This document shows positions 19,283-28,301 of a DNA stretch of 64,000 nt, one piece after another (within the stretch, counting starts at the first letter, position 1; each line of letters starts with the position of its first letter). The notes beneath the pieces were generated by a model. That model saw only the letters and a list, made by a program, of their open reading frames with translations, did not search any database and had not been told where the DNA came from. Origin of the DNA: [Empedobacter] haloabium (lineage in GTDB: Bacteria > Pseudomonadota > Gammaproteobacteria > Burkholderiales > Burkholderiaceae_D). The stretch spans positions 5,952,001 through 6,016,000 of the forward strand of contig CP136508.1 in assembly GCA_008011715.2 (NCBI GenBank), in the 5' to 3' direction. Position numbers and translations under genes: made by a program.

Positions 19283-20035
19283 TCAGGCCTCGGGGATGCC
19301 CGTCAGGTTGATGCGCCGTGCCGGCATGGCGTGGACCTTCGTCCATAGGCCGGCCCAGCCGGGCGGCCAGCCGATCTCCGGGCCGTTGTATTGCGGCAGG
19401 CCGGCGCGCACGGGGATGACGGGCACCGGCGGCATCTCCGTCAGCGGACCGCCGTTCGGCCGTTGCATGTCCAGGCTGTACATATAGCCCGGCAGCAGCG
19501 CATCGCAGACCTGGGCGAACCAGGCCGTGTGGTCCTCGTCGCGGCCGAGTGCCTGGGCGAGCCCCTGCGGATCGAATTTCGCCAGCGCATGGATCAGTTC
19601 TTCGGAGGTGGCGGCGGGGTTGTCGCCCCAGCCCATGACGGGATTGACGTTGTAGTCGGCGCCCGAACCATACCAACCTTCGCGCCACGAGCGCTGCATC
19701 CAGTCGCGCGTGCCGGTAAACAGGTGCCAGCGCCAGTGCAGGCCGGAAGGCTTGGGCCAGGAGTATAAATACAGCTTCTGGTAACCGGCCTCGTGCAGCG
19801 CGCGCACCATCGCCATCAGGCGCGCATGCGGCATGCGGTCGGGCGGGGCGCGGCGAAACAGGATCGCTTCGCCGTCCGCGTACTGTACCTCGTCGGTGGA
19901 CAGGTTCAGGTCGAGCGTGCGGCTTTCGCTGCCGAAGCGGGCGGCGATCCAGCCCGTCAGCAGGTTGACGGCCGTGATGACGCCATAGCCGCGATGACGG
20001 TGGAAGATGACGGTGCCGGGAGCGAGCGCTTTCAT
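19283..20035 (-). CDS. Conserved-looking hypothetical protein with an SH3-like N-terminal segment
   Basis: 250 residues, no family recognised. The first 60 residues (PGTVIFHRHRGYGVITAVNLLTGWIAARFG split over two strands) look like a small beta-barrel of the CarD/Tudor type. The remainder is Trp/Pro-rich (WKPSGLHWRWHLFTGTRDWM-like stretches, GLPQYNGPEIGWPPGW) with no signal peptide or membrane helix. It stands alone, tail-to-tail with the dehydrogenase gene and separated from it by the repeats. Confidence 0.7.
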   Translation of the reverse strand: MKALAPGTVIFHRHRGYGVITAVNLLTGWIAARFGSESRTLDLNLSTDEVQYADGEAILFRRAPPDRMPHARLMAMVRALHEAGYQKLYLYSWPKPSGLHWRWHLFTGTRDWMQRSWREGWYGSGADYNVNPVMGWGDNPAATSEELIHALAKFDPQGLAQALGRDEDHTAWFAQVCDALLPGYMYSLDMQRPNGGPLTEMPPVPVIPVRAGLPQYNGPEIGWPPGWAGLWTKVHAMPARRINLTGIPEA

Positions 20036-20243
20036 GATCGTTGCAGAGTGAAAACTGTGGACAGCGGCCAGGGATCAGGCTAGGAACGCGACGAGGGCGC
20101 TGCAACGCCGGCCTCGTTGCAACAGCTTCCCAGTGTACTCAACGACGCGACAAGTTGCCAGATGAGTGCATAGAAAGTTTTTGTGGTTCAGGGCGCAGCG
20201 CGCGCTATCATTGAGCATTCTGCAACTCGTTATCGGCTTTACC

Positions 20244-20729
20244 ATGACTCTGCGCATCATCGCCACCGGCGGCACCTTCGACAAGCATTACAACGAACTG
20301 AACGGCACGCTCGGCTTTGCCGACAGCCACCTGCCTGCCGCCATCGCCCGCGCGCGCCTGACCGTGGGCGTGCAACTGGAACAATTGCCGCTGCTCGACT
20401 CGCTCGACATGCAGGACGCCGACCGCGCCCGCGTGCTGGCCTCCTGCCAGGCCGCCGCCGAGCGCGCCATCGTCATCGTGCACGGCACTGACACGATGCC
20501 GGAAACGGCCGCCGTGCTGGGCCCTGCCGCGCTCGACAAGACCATCGTGCTGACGGGCGCGATGATCCCATACGAGATCGACAATTCCGACGCCTTCTTC
20601 AACCTGGGCTTCGCTTGCGGCGTGGCGCAGGCGCTGCCGCCGGGTGTCTACGTAGCGATGAACGGCACTGTGTTCGACTGGCACAATGTGCAGAAGAACC
20701 GTGCTGCCGGCGTGTTCCAGACGAAGTAA
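20244..20729 (+). CDS. Short asparaginase-like protein (N-terminal domain only)
   Basis: 161 residues from ATG 20244. It matches only the N-terminal domain of bacterial L-asparaginases: IIATGGTFDKHY contains the catalytic Thr, and VIVHGTDTMPETAAVL carries the second Thr-Asp pair (TGG-T and HGTDT). The C-terminal domain of the roughly 330-residue enzymes is absent; the gene ends with a natural stop, so this is a stand-alone mini form rather than an obvious truncation. Asparagine hydrolysis is uncertain, because in classical enzymes the active site is completed by the partner subunit's C-terminal domain. Confidence 0.8.
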   Translation: MTLRIIATGGTFDKHYNELNGTLGFADSHLPAAIARARLTVGVQLEQLPLLDSLDMQDADRARVLASCQAAAERAIVIVHGTDTMPETAAVLGPAALDKTIVLTGAMIPYEIDNSDAFFNLGFACGVAQALPPGVYVAMNGTVFDWHNVQKNRAAGVFQTK

Positions 20730-20730
20730 T

Positions 20731-20768
20731 AAAAAAAACGGCGCCCGGTCCGCAGGGGACGGGCGCCG
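20731..20768 (-). terminator. Intrinsic terminator of rdgC
   Basis: Minus-strand hairpin CGGCGCCCG / CGGGCGCCG followed by eight T, 20 nt past the rdgC stop and just after the asparaginase-like gene. Confidence 0.85.
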
Positions 20769-20790
20769 CCAGGGCGAGCAAGACCGCCGC

Positions 20791-21687
20791 TCAGGCCGTC
20801 GCTTCGCCGCCCAGGGCTTCCACCACGTCCTTCAGCAGCTTGGACAGTTCGCCCGTCATCAGCATGAAGTCGCCATCGAAGCGCTCGTCATCGTTGCGGG
20901 TGACGGCTTCGTTTTCCTTCAGCACGTCCAGCGGCTTGACGCTCTTGATCGCCAGCGCTTCCGTCAGCACGAACGAGATCTTGCTGTCCCACGTCATCGC
21001 CAGGCGCGTGCACTGCTTGCCGGCCGCGATATGGCGACGCACCTCTTCCGGCTCCAGCGTGTGGCGCACGTAGCGCACAGCAGCCTTGCTTTCGCCGGTG
21101 GCGCGCAGTTCCGTGTCCTGGTCGACCGTGAAGCCGGCCGGCGCCTCGTCGTCCTGCAGCCATGCCGTCATGACGCCGACCGGCGAGCGCTGCACGCGCA
21201 GGCTTTCCAGCGGCATGCGATCGACCGCCTTCAGCAGCAGCTTGATGACTTCGTCGGCCTTGGCCGGGCTGGCCGCATCGACGACGAGCCAGCCGTTGAC
21301 GGGGTCGATCCACGTCCACACATTGCCGCGGATGGTAAAGGCGCGCGGCAGCAGCTCGTCGTGCACGCGTTCCTTCAGTTCCTTCATCGCCTTCTTGCCG
21401 GGCGCAAAACCTTGCTGCTCTTCCATTTCCAGCGCGCGCGCCTTGGCGACCTGGTTGACCACCGTGGTCGGCAGCAGTTTTTTCTCGGTGCCCAGCAGGA
21501 TCAGCATCTGCTTGTTGACGACGTGCACCAGCGAACCATTGCCGCGTGGCGAGTCCCAGCCCTGGCGCATCAGTTCATTGCTGCTGGCCGGCGTGAACGC
21601 ATGCGGACGCAGCGCTTCTTCGAGTTGTTCAGGGGTAAATGCCCACGGCGCGGGCAGACGGTAAATCTGGAGATTCTTGAACCACAT
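20791..21687 (-). CDS. rdgC: Recombination-associated protein RdgC
   Basis: 298 residues, the normal length. The N-terminus [15 protein letters not shown] and the segment [12 protein letters not shown] are characteristic. RdgC forms a DNA-encircling ring dimer that limits RecA access and has nucleoid-associated roles. Single gene with its own strong terminator. Confidence 0.96.
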   Translation of the reverse strand: MWFKNLQIYRLPAPWAFTPEQLEEALRPHAFTPASSNELMRQGWDSPRGNGSLVHVVNKQMLILLGTEKKLLPTTVVNQVAKARALEMEEQQGFAPGKKAMKELKERVHDELLPRAFTIRGNVWTWIDPVNGWLVVDAASPAKADEVIKLLLKAVDRMPLESLRVQRSPVGVMTAWLQDDEAPAGFTVDQDTELRATGESKAAVRYVRHTLEPEEVRRHIAAGKQCTRLAMTWDSKISFVLTEALAIKSVKPLDVLKENEAVTRNDDERFDGDFMLMTGELSKLLKDVVEALGGEATA

Positions 21688-21831
21688 AGCGTTGTTTGCC
21701 TTGATCAGCTAATTCCGGGGGGAACGGTATTCTACCGGTCCCGACAAGGCAAGTCATCGGTTAGTTCGGCAACCTTGACAGGCTGACAAGGCTGCCGAGC
21801 GGGCCGCCGTAGCGGCGGCCCGCAGCTGTCG

Positions 21832-22374
21832 TCAGGCGCGACGGCGGCGCAGGCCGAGACCCAGCAGGCCCAGCCCCGTGCCCAGCATCAGGTAAGTCGA
21901 TGGCTCCGGGATGGCGGTTGTAATATTGAACTTCGTTTGGGGAGTGATGAAGTAGTAGGTATCGAAAGGCAAGTCATTAGAGTAGTACGCCGTAGCGGGC
22001 TTGCTCATGTCGATGGTCTGGTAGCGCGTCCAGCGGGAATACTCCATGTCCAGCTTTTGCGCTGCCAAGTCGTATGAAAAGCTGAACAACCTGCACGCGC
22101 CGCTCGGCTGGCCTGGCCATGCGCAGACACTATCTCTGGACTTGAAATTGCTGATTTCTTCCATGGTGATGCGACTATCTCCGTTCAGGTCCTCACCTTT
22201 GAACGAGCCGCTGATAAATTCCTCATCAATCCAATCACCGTATTCACCACTAGGGATGCTAGAGTAGGTCCGGGCAACGAGATAACCTGTGTAGGACCAA
22301 GAATAAATCAGTGGATCGGCTTGGGCCGCCAGCGCAGCCGTGCCGAGGATCATCGCTATCAAAGCTTTCTTCAT
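21832..22374 (-). CDS. PEP-CTERM sorting-signal protein with an EF-hand-like loop
   Basis: 180 residues. Sec signal peptide MKKALIAMILGTAALAAQA. The C-terminal sorting tag runs IPEPSTYLMLGTGLGLLGLG then RRRR, the PEP-CTERM signal processed by exosortase EpsH/XrtA-type enzymes. In the mature part DLNGDSRITMEE fits the Dx(N)xDxxIxxxE loop of a calcium-binding EF-hand, and two Cys could form a disulfide. Such proteins go to the outer surface or exopolysaccharide matrix. No exosortase gene is in the window. A GC-rich hairpin without a T run lies just downstream (21798-21822). Confidence 0.9.
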   Translation of the reverse strand: MKKALIAMILGTAALAAQADPLIYSWSYTGYLVARTYSSIPSGEYGDWIDEEFISGSFKGEDLNGDSRITMEEISNFKSRDSVCAWPGQPSGACRLFSFSYDLAAQKLDMEYSRWTRYQTIDMSKPATAYYSNDLPFDTYYFITPQTKFNITTAIPEPSTYLMLGTGLGLLGLGLRRRRA

Positions 22375-22568
22375 ATATTACCCTTCGAGAGTTGAGTGTA
22401 ATCAATAATTCGAGCTGAACTTAGGTAAAGTATTAAGCAGAACCCGCGTTAATTAACATTAAAGCAATCTAATTATTATATAGCGTTTTCTTGCCCGACT
22501 TTTCCCGTTATTGATCGCACTGCGCTGTCATCCGCAGAACTGCAGCGGGAGTAGCGTGGAATGACCGC

Positions 22569-23726
22569 TCACCCTTGCTCGAACAGGTCGCCCTGCACGG
22601 GAAACCGCGCCTGCGCCAACTCGTCGATCGGCGTCAACGCACTGACGCGTACGCCCAGCAACCGGATGCGCTGCTCCAGCGGCACCCGGCGCAGGCATTC
22701 GCCGGCCGCGCGCCGGATCGTCGCCGCGTCTGCGGTCGGTTGCGGCAACGTCACGTCGCGCGTGACGGTATGAAAGTCCGCATAGCGCAGCTTGATGCCC
22801 ACCGTGCGGCCGGCGTAACGCTTGCGGTGCAGGTCTTCCGACAGCCGCACGCACAGCCGCGTGAAAATATCGGACAGCGCGGCGCGGTCGTGCTTTGCAT
22901 GCAGGTCGCGCTCGAACGTGGTCTCGCGGCTGATGCCCTTCGGCTCTGAACTCGTGACGACGGCGCGGGTGTCGACGCCGTGCGCCACGTCGCGCAGCCA
23001 TTGCGCCGTGTTCAGCCCGAAATGCTCCTGCAGCAGCTTCGGGTCCGCGTGCGCCAGCTGGCCCACCGTTTCGATGCCCAGCGCAATGAGCTTCGTATTC
23101 GCTTTCGGGCCGATGCCGTTGATTTTGCGCACCGGCAGCGGCCAGATGCGCGTGGGCACGTCGTCATGGGAGATGAGCGTCATGCCGTTCGGCTTTTCCA
23201 GGTCGGAGCAGATCTTGGCCAGCAGTTTATTGGGCGCGATGCCGATGGAGCAGGACAGTCCGGTTGCCGCGCGCACCGCGTCCTTGATGCGCTGGGCCAG
23301 CGCGGGCGTCTCGTCGGGATGATCGGTCAGGTCGATATAGATCTCGTCGATGCCGCGATCCTCGATATGGGGCGCGATGCCGGCCACGGCCGTCTTGAAC
23401 AGGCGCGAATAGTGGCGGTAGGAGTCGAAGTCGGCCGGCAGCAGGATCGCATCGGGCGCCAGCGCGGCCGCCTTCATCATGCCCATCGCCGAAAACACGC
23501 CCAGTGCGCGGGCTTCGTAAGTGGAAGTCGTGACGACACCGCGACCGGCGTAGTCGCGCAGCCGCGCATAATCGCGCGTGCCATCCGCCCGCAGCGTCGG
23601 CGCGTTGGCCGAGCGGCCGCCGATGACGACGGCCTGGCCACGCAGTTCCGGGTAGCGCAGCAATTCGACGGATGCATAGAAGGCATCCATGTCGAGGTGG
23701 GCAATGCGGCGCGGCGGCTGGGACAT
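22569..23726 (-). CDS. dinB: DNA polymerase IV (Y family)
   Basis: 385 residues from ATG 23726 (MSQPPRRIAHLDMDAFYASVE). HLDMDAFYASVE and RGIDEIYIDLT carry the metal-binding acidic residues; SIGIAPNKLLAKICSD and INGIGPKANTKL are the finger and HhH elements. It ends FPVQGDLFEQG, where QGDLF is the beta-clamp-binding motif (QxxLF). The polymerase copies past lesions with low fidelity. The LexA box directly abuts the ATG and leaves no room for a ribosome site; a TTG at 23753 is an alternative start that would add nine residues. Confidence 0.95.
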   Translation of the reverse strand: MSQPPRRIAHLDMDAFYASVELLRYPELRGQAVVIGGRSANAPTLRADGTRDYARLRDYAGRGVVTTSTYEARALGVFSAMGMMKAAALAPDAILLPADFDSYRHYSRLFKTAVAGIAPHIEDRGIDEIYIDLTDHPDETPALAQRIKDAVRAATGLSCSIGIAPNKLLAKICSDLEKPNGMTLISHDDVPTRIWPLPVRKINGIGPKANTKLIALGIETVGQLAHADPKLLQEHFGLNTAQWLRDVAHGVDTRAVVTSSEPKGISRETTFERDLHAKHDRAALSDIFTRLCVRLSEDLHRKRYAGRTVGIKLRYADFHTVTRDVTLPQPTADAATIRRAAGECLRRVPLEQRIRLLGVRVSALTPIDELAQARFPVQGDLFEQG

Positions 23727-23745
23727 ACTGTGATTATATCCAGTA
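23726..23745. promoter_or_regulatory. LexA (SOS) box at the dinB start
   Basis: TACTGTGATTATATCCAGTA is an excellent SOS-box match (TACTG-N10-CAGTA). On the minus strand it contains TATAAT ending 6 nt before the dinB ATG, so box, -10 and start codon are compressed together. Confidence 0.82.
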
Positions 23746-23931
23746 TTCAACAAGCAGGACCAGCGATGTCACCAGAACAATAAAAATGTTTTCAATCAAT
23801 CACTTAGCGGTCAGATAACTGACAGATTGTCCATCGTTTTTTCGCAACAGCTGCCCGACAATTCGCGCATGTTTGCGCTGTGCGCTGACTGGACGGCGTA
23901 GCATCGAAGCTTTCCCACTGCCCTGACTTCC

Positions 23932-25038
23932 ATGACCGACGCTATGTCCCTTCGCCGGCTCAGCCTGGCCATTTTCCTGTCCGGCGCCCTGTCGGGCGCG
24001 CCTGCGTTCGCGCAAAGCCACGTGACCGTCATGGGCGGCGTCGACGCCTTCGCCGGCTCGCTCAAGAACAGCGGCGACCCCGTGCACCAGGCGGTCGTCG
24101 GCAGCGGTGGCATGACGACGTCCTGGTTCGGCTTCAAAGGGGCGGAAGATCTGGGCGGCGGCCTGCGCGCGGAATTCTTCCTGACCGGCTTTTTCCAGAC
24201 CGACACGGGCGCGTCGGGCCGCTTCGGCGGCGACAACATGTTTTCACGCGACGCCAACGTGGCGCTGGTCGGCAGCCTGGGCCGGCTGCAGGTTGGCCGC
24301 GCCTCGGCGCCCAGCTTCCTGCCCAATATCCTGTTCAACCCGTTCGGCGATTCGTTCACGTTCTCGCCCCTGGTCCTGCACTCGTACGTTCCGACGGGCC
24401 GCTTCGGCGCCCGCACGTGGGCCCCGACCAATGCCGGCGACAGCGGCTGGAGCAACCATCTCGTCTACACCACGCCCAGCTGGAACGGCCTGCGCGCCAG
24501 CCTGCACTTCCAGGCCGGCGAGAAGGCCGGCCAGTCCAACAAGAACAATCTCGCCATCAGCACGCTGTACAGCAAAGGACCGCTGGCCGTCAGCGCGTTT
24601 GCCCACCGCGTGCGCGACAGTAATCCGAATCCCGGCGGCGCGATCGTCGACGTCACCCGCGCCCCCGTCAACTACGCGGCGATCGACGAGCAGCGCGCCT
24701 GGTTCCTGGGCGCCACCTATGATTTCCGCCTGCTCAAGCTGTACGGCACCTGGCAGCGCACCGTCGACGACGCGGCCGGCAGCGAAGCCCTGCGCGATCG
24801 CACGGCCAGCGCCGGCGTCGCGATCCCGGCCGGGCCCGGCGCGATCCTGTTCGGCGTGGCGGACACGCGCCGCAGCGGCCGGCTGATCGGCGACACCCGC
24901 TCGCGCCGCACCGCCTCGCTGGGCTACGACTACCGGCTGTCCAAGCGCACCGACCTGTACACCGTCGCCATGGGCGACCGCATCACCGCCCTGCCGACGG
25001 CCATGAGCTACGCGCTCGGCGTCCGCCACTCGTTCTGA
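23932..25038 (+). CDS. Gram-negative general porin
   Basis: 368 residues (364 if the second ATG, at 23944, is used). A signal peptide (SLRRLSLAIFLSGALSGAPAFA in the region after the start) is followed by a beta-rich chain: QSHVTVMGGVDAFAG, TTSWFGFKGAEDLGGGLRAEF, AFAHRVRD, ending in the terminal aromatic ...YALGVRHSF required for BAM-dependent barrel assembly. FGFKGAEDLGGGL is typical of betaproteobacterial trimeric porins. The preference (anions, sugars) is unknown. It is 22 nt upstream of an MCP gene; cotranscription is possible. Confidence 0.93.
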   Translation: MTDAMSLRRLSLAIFLSGALSGAPAFAQSHVTVMGGVDAFAGSLKNSGDPVHQAVVGSGGMTTSWFGFKGAEDLGGGLRAEFFLTGFFQTDTGASGRFGGDNMFSRDANVALVGSLGRLQVGRASAPSFLPNILFNPFGDSFTFSPLVLHSYVPTGRFGARTWAPTNAGDSGWSNHLVYTTPSWNGLRASLHFQAGEKAGQSNKNNLAISTLYSKGPLAVSAFAHRVRDSNPNPGGAIVDVTRAPVNYAAIDEQRAWFLGATYDFRLLKLYGTWQRTVDDAAGSEALRDRTASAGVAIPAGPGAILFGVADTRRSGRLIGDTRSRRTASLGYDYRLSKRTDLYTVAMGDRITALPTAMSYALGVRHSF

Positions 25039-25060
25039 CCGTTTCGAACAAGGAAAAACA

Positions 25061-26797
25061 ATGACTCTGTCCAATTTGAAGATCGGGGCCCGGCTGGCCG
25101 TCGGTTTCGCCATCACGATCCTGATCATGCTGATCATGTCGCTCATCGGCATCAACCGCGTAGAAAAGATGGACGACCTGGCCGAGGCGATCGTCAACGA
25201 CCGCTATGCCAAGGTGGCGCTGATCAACGACATGCGCAGCTACGCGAACCGCGGCGCGCAGGCGCTGCGCAACGCGATGCTGGCGCCCGACCCGGCCGCC
25301 AGCGCCAAGTTCCTCGAAGGCCTGGCCGATGCCGACCGCGTTGGCGCGGAAAAGGCGCAGGAACTGGAAAAAATCATCGTGCGCGCCGATACAAAGCAGA
25401 AATTCGCCGACCAGCGCGATGCCTTCGCGGCCTACCGCGAGGTGCGCGAAAAGACCGTCGCCCAGTTCCGCAGCGGCGACCGCGACGGTGCCATCGCGGC
25501 CCTGTTCGCCAGCGTGGTGCCGGCCCAGAACGCCTACTTCGGCAAGCTGGACGTGCTGCTGAAGGACCAGCGCGACCTGATGGCCGCCGATGGCCAGGCG
25601 GCCGGCGACGCGGCGCACACAGCCACGACCACGATGATCGCGCTGCTGATCGCGGCCACCCTGGTCTCGGCACTGGCTGGCTACCTGATCACGCGCTCGG
25701 TCACGCAGCCGATCCTGGAGGCCGTGCACGTGGCCGAAACGGTCGCGGGCGGCGACCTGACCGCCGTCATCGACACGCATCGCAAGGACGAGACCGGTCG
25801 CCTGCTGGCGGCCCTGCAGGAGATGACGCACGGGCTCACGCGCACCGTGCGCGCCGTGCGCGACAGCACCGACACGATCAACACGGCATCGGCCGAGATC
25901 GCTTCAGGCAATATGGACCTGTCCAACCGCACCGAGCAGCAAGCGGCCAGCCTGGAAGAGACCGCCTCGTCGATGGAAGAACTGACATCCACCGTGCGCC
26001 AGAACGCGGACAACGCGCGCCAGGCCAACGTACTCGTCACCTCCGCCGCCGAACACGCCAACCAGGGCGGCACGGTGGTGGGCCAGGTCGTGCAGACCAT
26101 GGGCTCGATCAAGGAGAGCTCGGGCAAGATCGTGGACATCATCGGCGTTATCGACGGCATCGCGTTCCAGACCAATATCCTGGCGCTGAACGCGGCCGTG
26201 GAAGCGGCGCGCGCTGGCGAGCAGGGGCGCGGCTTCGCCGTCGTCGCGAGCGAAGTGCGCAACCTGGCGCAGCGTTCGGCCAGCGCGGCCAAGGAAATCA
26301 AGGAGCTGATCAACGACTCCGTCGAGAAAGTGGACGCGGGCGGCCGCCTGGTCGATGAAGCGGGCACGACGATGGGACGCATCGTCGCCTCCGTGCAGCA
26401 GGTGGCGGCGATCATGAACGAGATCACGTCCGCCAGCCAGGAGCAGAGCGCCGGCATCGAGCAGATCAATACGACGATCGTGGCGATGGACAATGCCACG
26501 CAACAGAACGCGGCGCTGGTCGAAGAAGCGGCGGCGGCAGCCTCGAGCTTGCGCGAGCAGGCCGAGCGCCTGTCCGCCGCGATCGCGGTGTTCCGTCTCG
26601 ACAATGCGAACGCCGCCGTCGCGCCAGCGGTAGTGGCGCCGAAGCCTGCGCCAGCACAGCCGCTGAAGCTGGCTGCCGCGCCGGTCAAGCCGGCGGCACC
26701 ACGGGAAGAGCGCCGGGCCGCACCGTCGGCGCCTGCCTCGGCGCGGGCCAAGCCGGCCGCGAAGGCGCCGCAAAGCGACGAATGGGAAGAGTTTTAA
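25061..26797 (+). CDS. Methyl-accepting chemotaxis protein
   Basis: 578 residues. A first membrane helix (about 10-30: VGFAITILIMLIMSLIGI), a periplasmic four-helix-bundle domain (about 35-185), a second helix near 190-210 (MIALLIAATLVSALAGYLI), HAMP to about 265, and a long methyl-accepting coiled coil whose hairpin tip contains IDGIAFQTNILALNAAVEAA. A proline/alanine-rich linker ends in DEWEEF, a CheR/CheB-tether type pentapeptide (xWEEF). AAGGA-like ribosome site precedes ATG 25061. Ligand unknown; no chemotaxis operon is adjacent. Confidence 0.96.
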   Translation: MTLSNLKIGARLAVGFAITILIMLIMSLIGINRVEKMDDLAEAIVNDRYAKVALINDMRSYANRGAQALRNAMLAPDPAASAKFLEGLADADRVGAEKAQELEKIIVRADTKQKFADQRDAFAAYREVREKTVAQFRSGDRDGAIAALFASVVPAQNAYFGKLDVLLKDQRDLMAADGQAAGDAAHTATTTMIALLIAATLVSALAGYLITRSVTQPILEAVHVAETVAGGDLTAVIDTHRKDETGRLLAALQEMTHGLTRTVRAVRDSTDTINTASAEIASGNMDLSNRTEQQAASLEETASSMEELTSTVRQNADNARQANVLVTSAAEHANQGGTVVGQVVQTMGSIKESSGKIVDIIGVIDGIAFQTNILALNAAVEAARAGEQGRGFAVVASEVRNLAQRSASAAKEIKELINDSVEKVDAGGRLVDEAGTTMGRIVASVQQVAAIMNEITSASQEQSAGIEQINTTIVAMDNATQQNAALVEEAAAAASSLREQAERLSAAIAVFRLDNANAAVAPAVVAPKPAPAQPLKLAAAPVKPAAPREERRAAPSAPASARAKPAAKAPQSDEWEEF

Positions 26798-26798
26798 G

Positions 26799-27626
26799 CT
26801 AGCGTCTTGCCTCGGCCAGTGCGCGGAACCACGCGGCGCTGGCCTCGTCCGCCGGGAAGAACGATTCCAGGCGCAGCTCATGTACGGTTACGTCGTGCGG
26901 CGTGCCCAAGGTCGTGATCGTCGTGAACAGGTTCAGCGTCACCTCGCCCTTACGCAGGGTCAGCGGCAGGAACGGCAAGGCACGCCGCTCCAGGTTGGGG
27001 GCCTGCGTGGCGGTGGCGGGCAGCGCCGTCAGCTCGCGCAACAAGGCCGTGGCCTCGCTGCCGGGGCCGTCGCTCATGGCTTCGCGCTGCAGCCACAGCA
27101 GCTGATCCGCGCACACCTCCTCCCAGTTGACGATCATCGGGCGCAGCGCCGTCAGCGTCAGGCGGATCACGTTGAGCGAGCCGTCGCGCGGGATCGGCGC
27201 ATGGGCTGGCATGTCGAGCAGGAAGCGCATCATCGCGATGGCCGGCTCATTGGCCATGACCAGGTTCCACAACCGGTCCACCACCAGCGCGGGGTACGGC
27301 GCGGCTTGCGCCAGCATGAACTCCAGCGCTTGCCGCACGGCGGCCAGCTCGGGGTCCGACAGGTCGCGCTCCTGGTAGGCCGGCGCGAAGCCGGCGGCCA
27401 GCAGCATCGCATTGCGCTGGCGCAGCGGCACGTCCAGCACGAGTCCCAGCTTCAGGATCAACTCACGGCTGGGCTGGGAGCGGCCGCTCTCCAGGAAGCT
27501 GATGTGACGCTGTGACACGTCCGCCTCGGCGGACAGCCCCAGCTGGCTGAGGCCGCGCTTGCCGCGCCAGTAGCGCAGCGCCTGGGCGAAGTCGCTGAAG
27601 TAGTGGTCGCGTGCCGTAGTGTCCAT
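26799..27626 (-). CDS. XRE-family regulator with MmyB-like ligand domain
   Basis: 275 residues. N-terminal helix-turn-helix (about 12-70): QALRYWRGKRGLSQLGLS, QRHISFLESGRSQPS. The C-terminal 190 residues match the MmyB-like domain, with hydrophobic ligand-pocket features (LVVDRLWNLVMANEPA, VNWEEVCADQLLWLQREA). These regulators often control a neighbouring dehydrogenase gene, which is not seen here. Its stop is 1 nt from that of the convergent MCP gene. Confidence 0.93.
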   Translation of the reverse strand: MDTTARDHYFSDFAQALRYWRGKRGLSQLGLSAEADVSQRHISFLESGRSQPSRELILKLGLVLDVPLRQRNAMLLAAGFAPAYQERDLSDPELAAVRQALEFMLAQAAPYPALVVDRLWNLVMANEPAIAMMRFLLDMPAHAPIPRDGSLNVIRLTLTALRPMIVNWEEVCADQLLWLQREAMSDGPGSEATALLRELTALPATATQAPNLERRALPFLPLTLRKGEVTLNLFTTITTLGTPHDVTVHELRLESFFPADEASAAWFRALAEARR

Positions 27627-27759
27627 GGTATCGGTCGATTGGCTGTGTTGCGTTCATTCTGCGGTGTTCGCCAACGCGCGACAATAACGTTCGAGGTAAT
27701 GAAACAGGGCGAATCAGGCGGACTCGTTAGCGAAAATCAGCATTTTTTTCGAAAAGCCC

Positions 27760-27789
27760 TTGCGGAATGGAGAAACGGCGCAGTAGAAT
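27760..27789 (+). promoter_or_regulatory. Promoter of the tRNA cluster
   Basis: TTGCGG (27760-27765), 18-bp spacer, TAGAAT (27784-27789), followed by a GC-containing discriminator; 52 nt before tRNA-Val. Confidence 0.6.
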
Positions 27790-27841
27790 ACGGCCTCTTC
27801 TGAACGTTGTGACAAACGTTCGAAGTTCGAAAGATGGTAGC

Positions 27842-27917
27842 GGGCGCTTAGCTCAGTTGGTAGAGCGGATCCCTTACAAGGATTAGGTCGGGAGTTCGAG
27901 CCTCTCAGCGCCCACCA
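27842..27917 (+). tRNA. tRNA-Val (TAC)
   Basis: 76 nt, acceptor GGGCGCT/AGCGCCC, encoded ACCA end, T-loop GTTCGAG, anticodon loop CTTACAA giving anticodon TAC. First gene of a three-tRNA cluster. Confidence 0.95.
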
Positions 27918-27936
27918 CGAACTTCAATGAAGACCT

Positions 27937-28013
27937 GGAGCGGTAGTTCAGTTGGTTAGAATACCGGCCTGTCACGCCGGGGGTCGCGGGTTCGAGCCCC
28001 GTCCGCTCCGCCA
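27937..28013 (+). tRNA. tRNA-Asp (GTC), copy 1
   Basis: 77 nt, acceptor GGAGCGG/CCGCTCC, GCCA end, anticodon loop CTGTCAC giving GTC. Identical to copy 2. Followed by its own hairpin terminator. Confidence 0.96.
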
Positions 28014-28025
28014 GGATTCAGAAGG

Positions 28026-28049
28026 AAGCCCGACTTAACGGGCTTTTTT
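28026..28049 (+). terminator. Terminator after tRNA-Asp copy 1
   Basis: AAGCCCG / CGGGCTT with loop ACTTAA and a T run. Confidence 0.85.
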
Positions 28050-28093
28050 CACACAGCTTGTTTGCGGTTTCGACGCTGTCGGAATTGCAGATT

Positions 28094-28170
28094 GGAGCGG
28101 TAGTTCAGTTGGTTAGAATACCGGCCTGTCACGCCGGGGGTCGCGGGTTCGAGCCCCGTCCGCTCCGCCA
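28094..28170 (+). tRNA. tRNA-Asp (GTC), copy 2
   Basis: 77 nt, same sequence as copy 1. Its last 21 nt plus the following terminator are repeated 152 bp downstream. Confidence 0.96.
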
Positions 28171-28211
28171 AATTTGAAAAAGGCCCTGATTCGTCAGGGC
28201 CTTTTTCTTTT
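28150..28211 (+). repeat. 62-bp direct repeat, copy A (tRNA-Asp 3' end plus terminator)
   Basis: Identical to 28302-28363 where read. It covers the 3' T-arm/acceptor end of tRNA-Asp and the hairpin AAAAAGGCCCTGA-TTCG-TCAGGGCCTTTTT (28177-28206). Confidence 0.9.
28177..28206 (+). terminator. Terminator after tRNA-Asp copy 2
   Basis: A 13-bp perfect stem with a TTCG tetraloop ending in a T run; an exact second copy lies at 28329-28358. Confidence 0.9.
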
Positions 28212-28301
28212 CCACAATCAGAGTGCTCCCCCTGCGGGGAGCACGGCTTGGGGCTCGAAGGGTTTCGCCTGCAGGCGAAACCGCGGCCGGCGGCACGTCG
28301 G

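Noticed and set aside
28212..28301. Small gene or RNA between the two tRNA-Asp repeat copies
   Set aside because: It contains two short hairpins but no start codon with a ribosome site and no tRNA-like fold.
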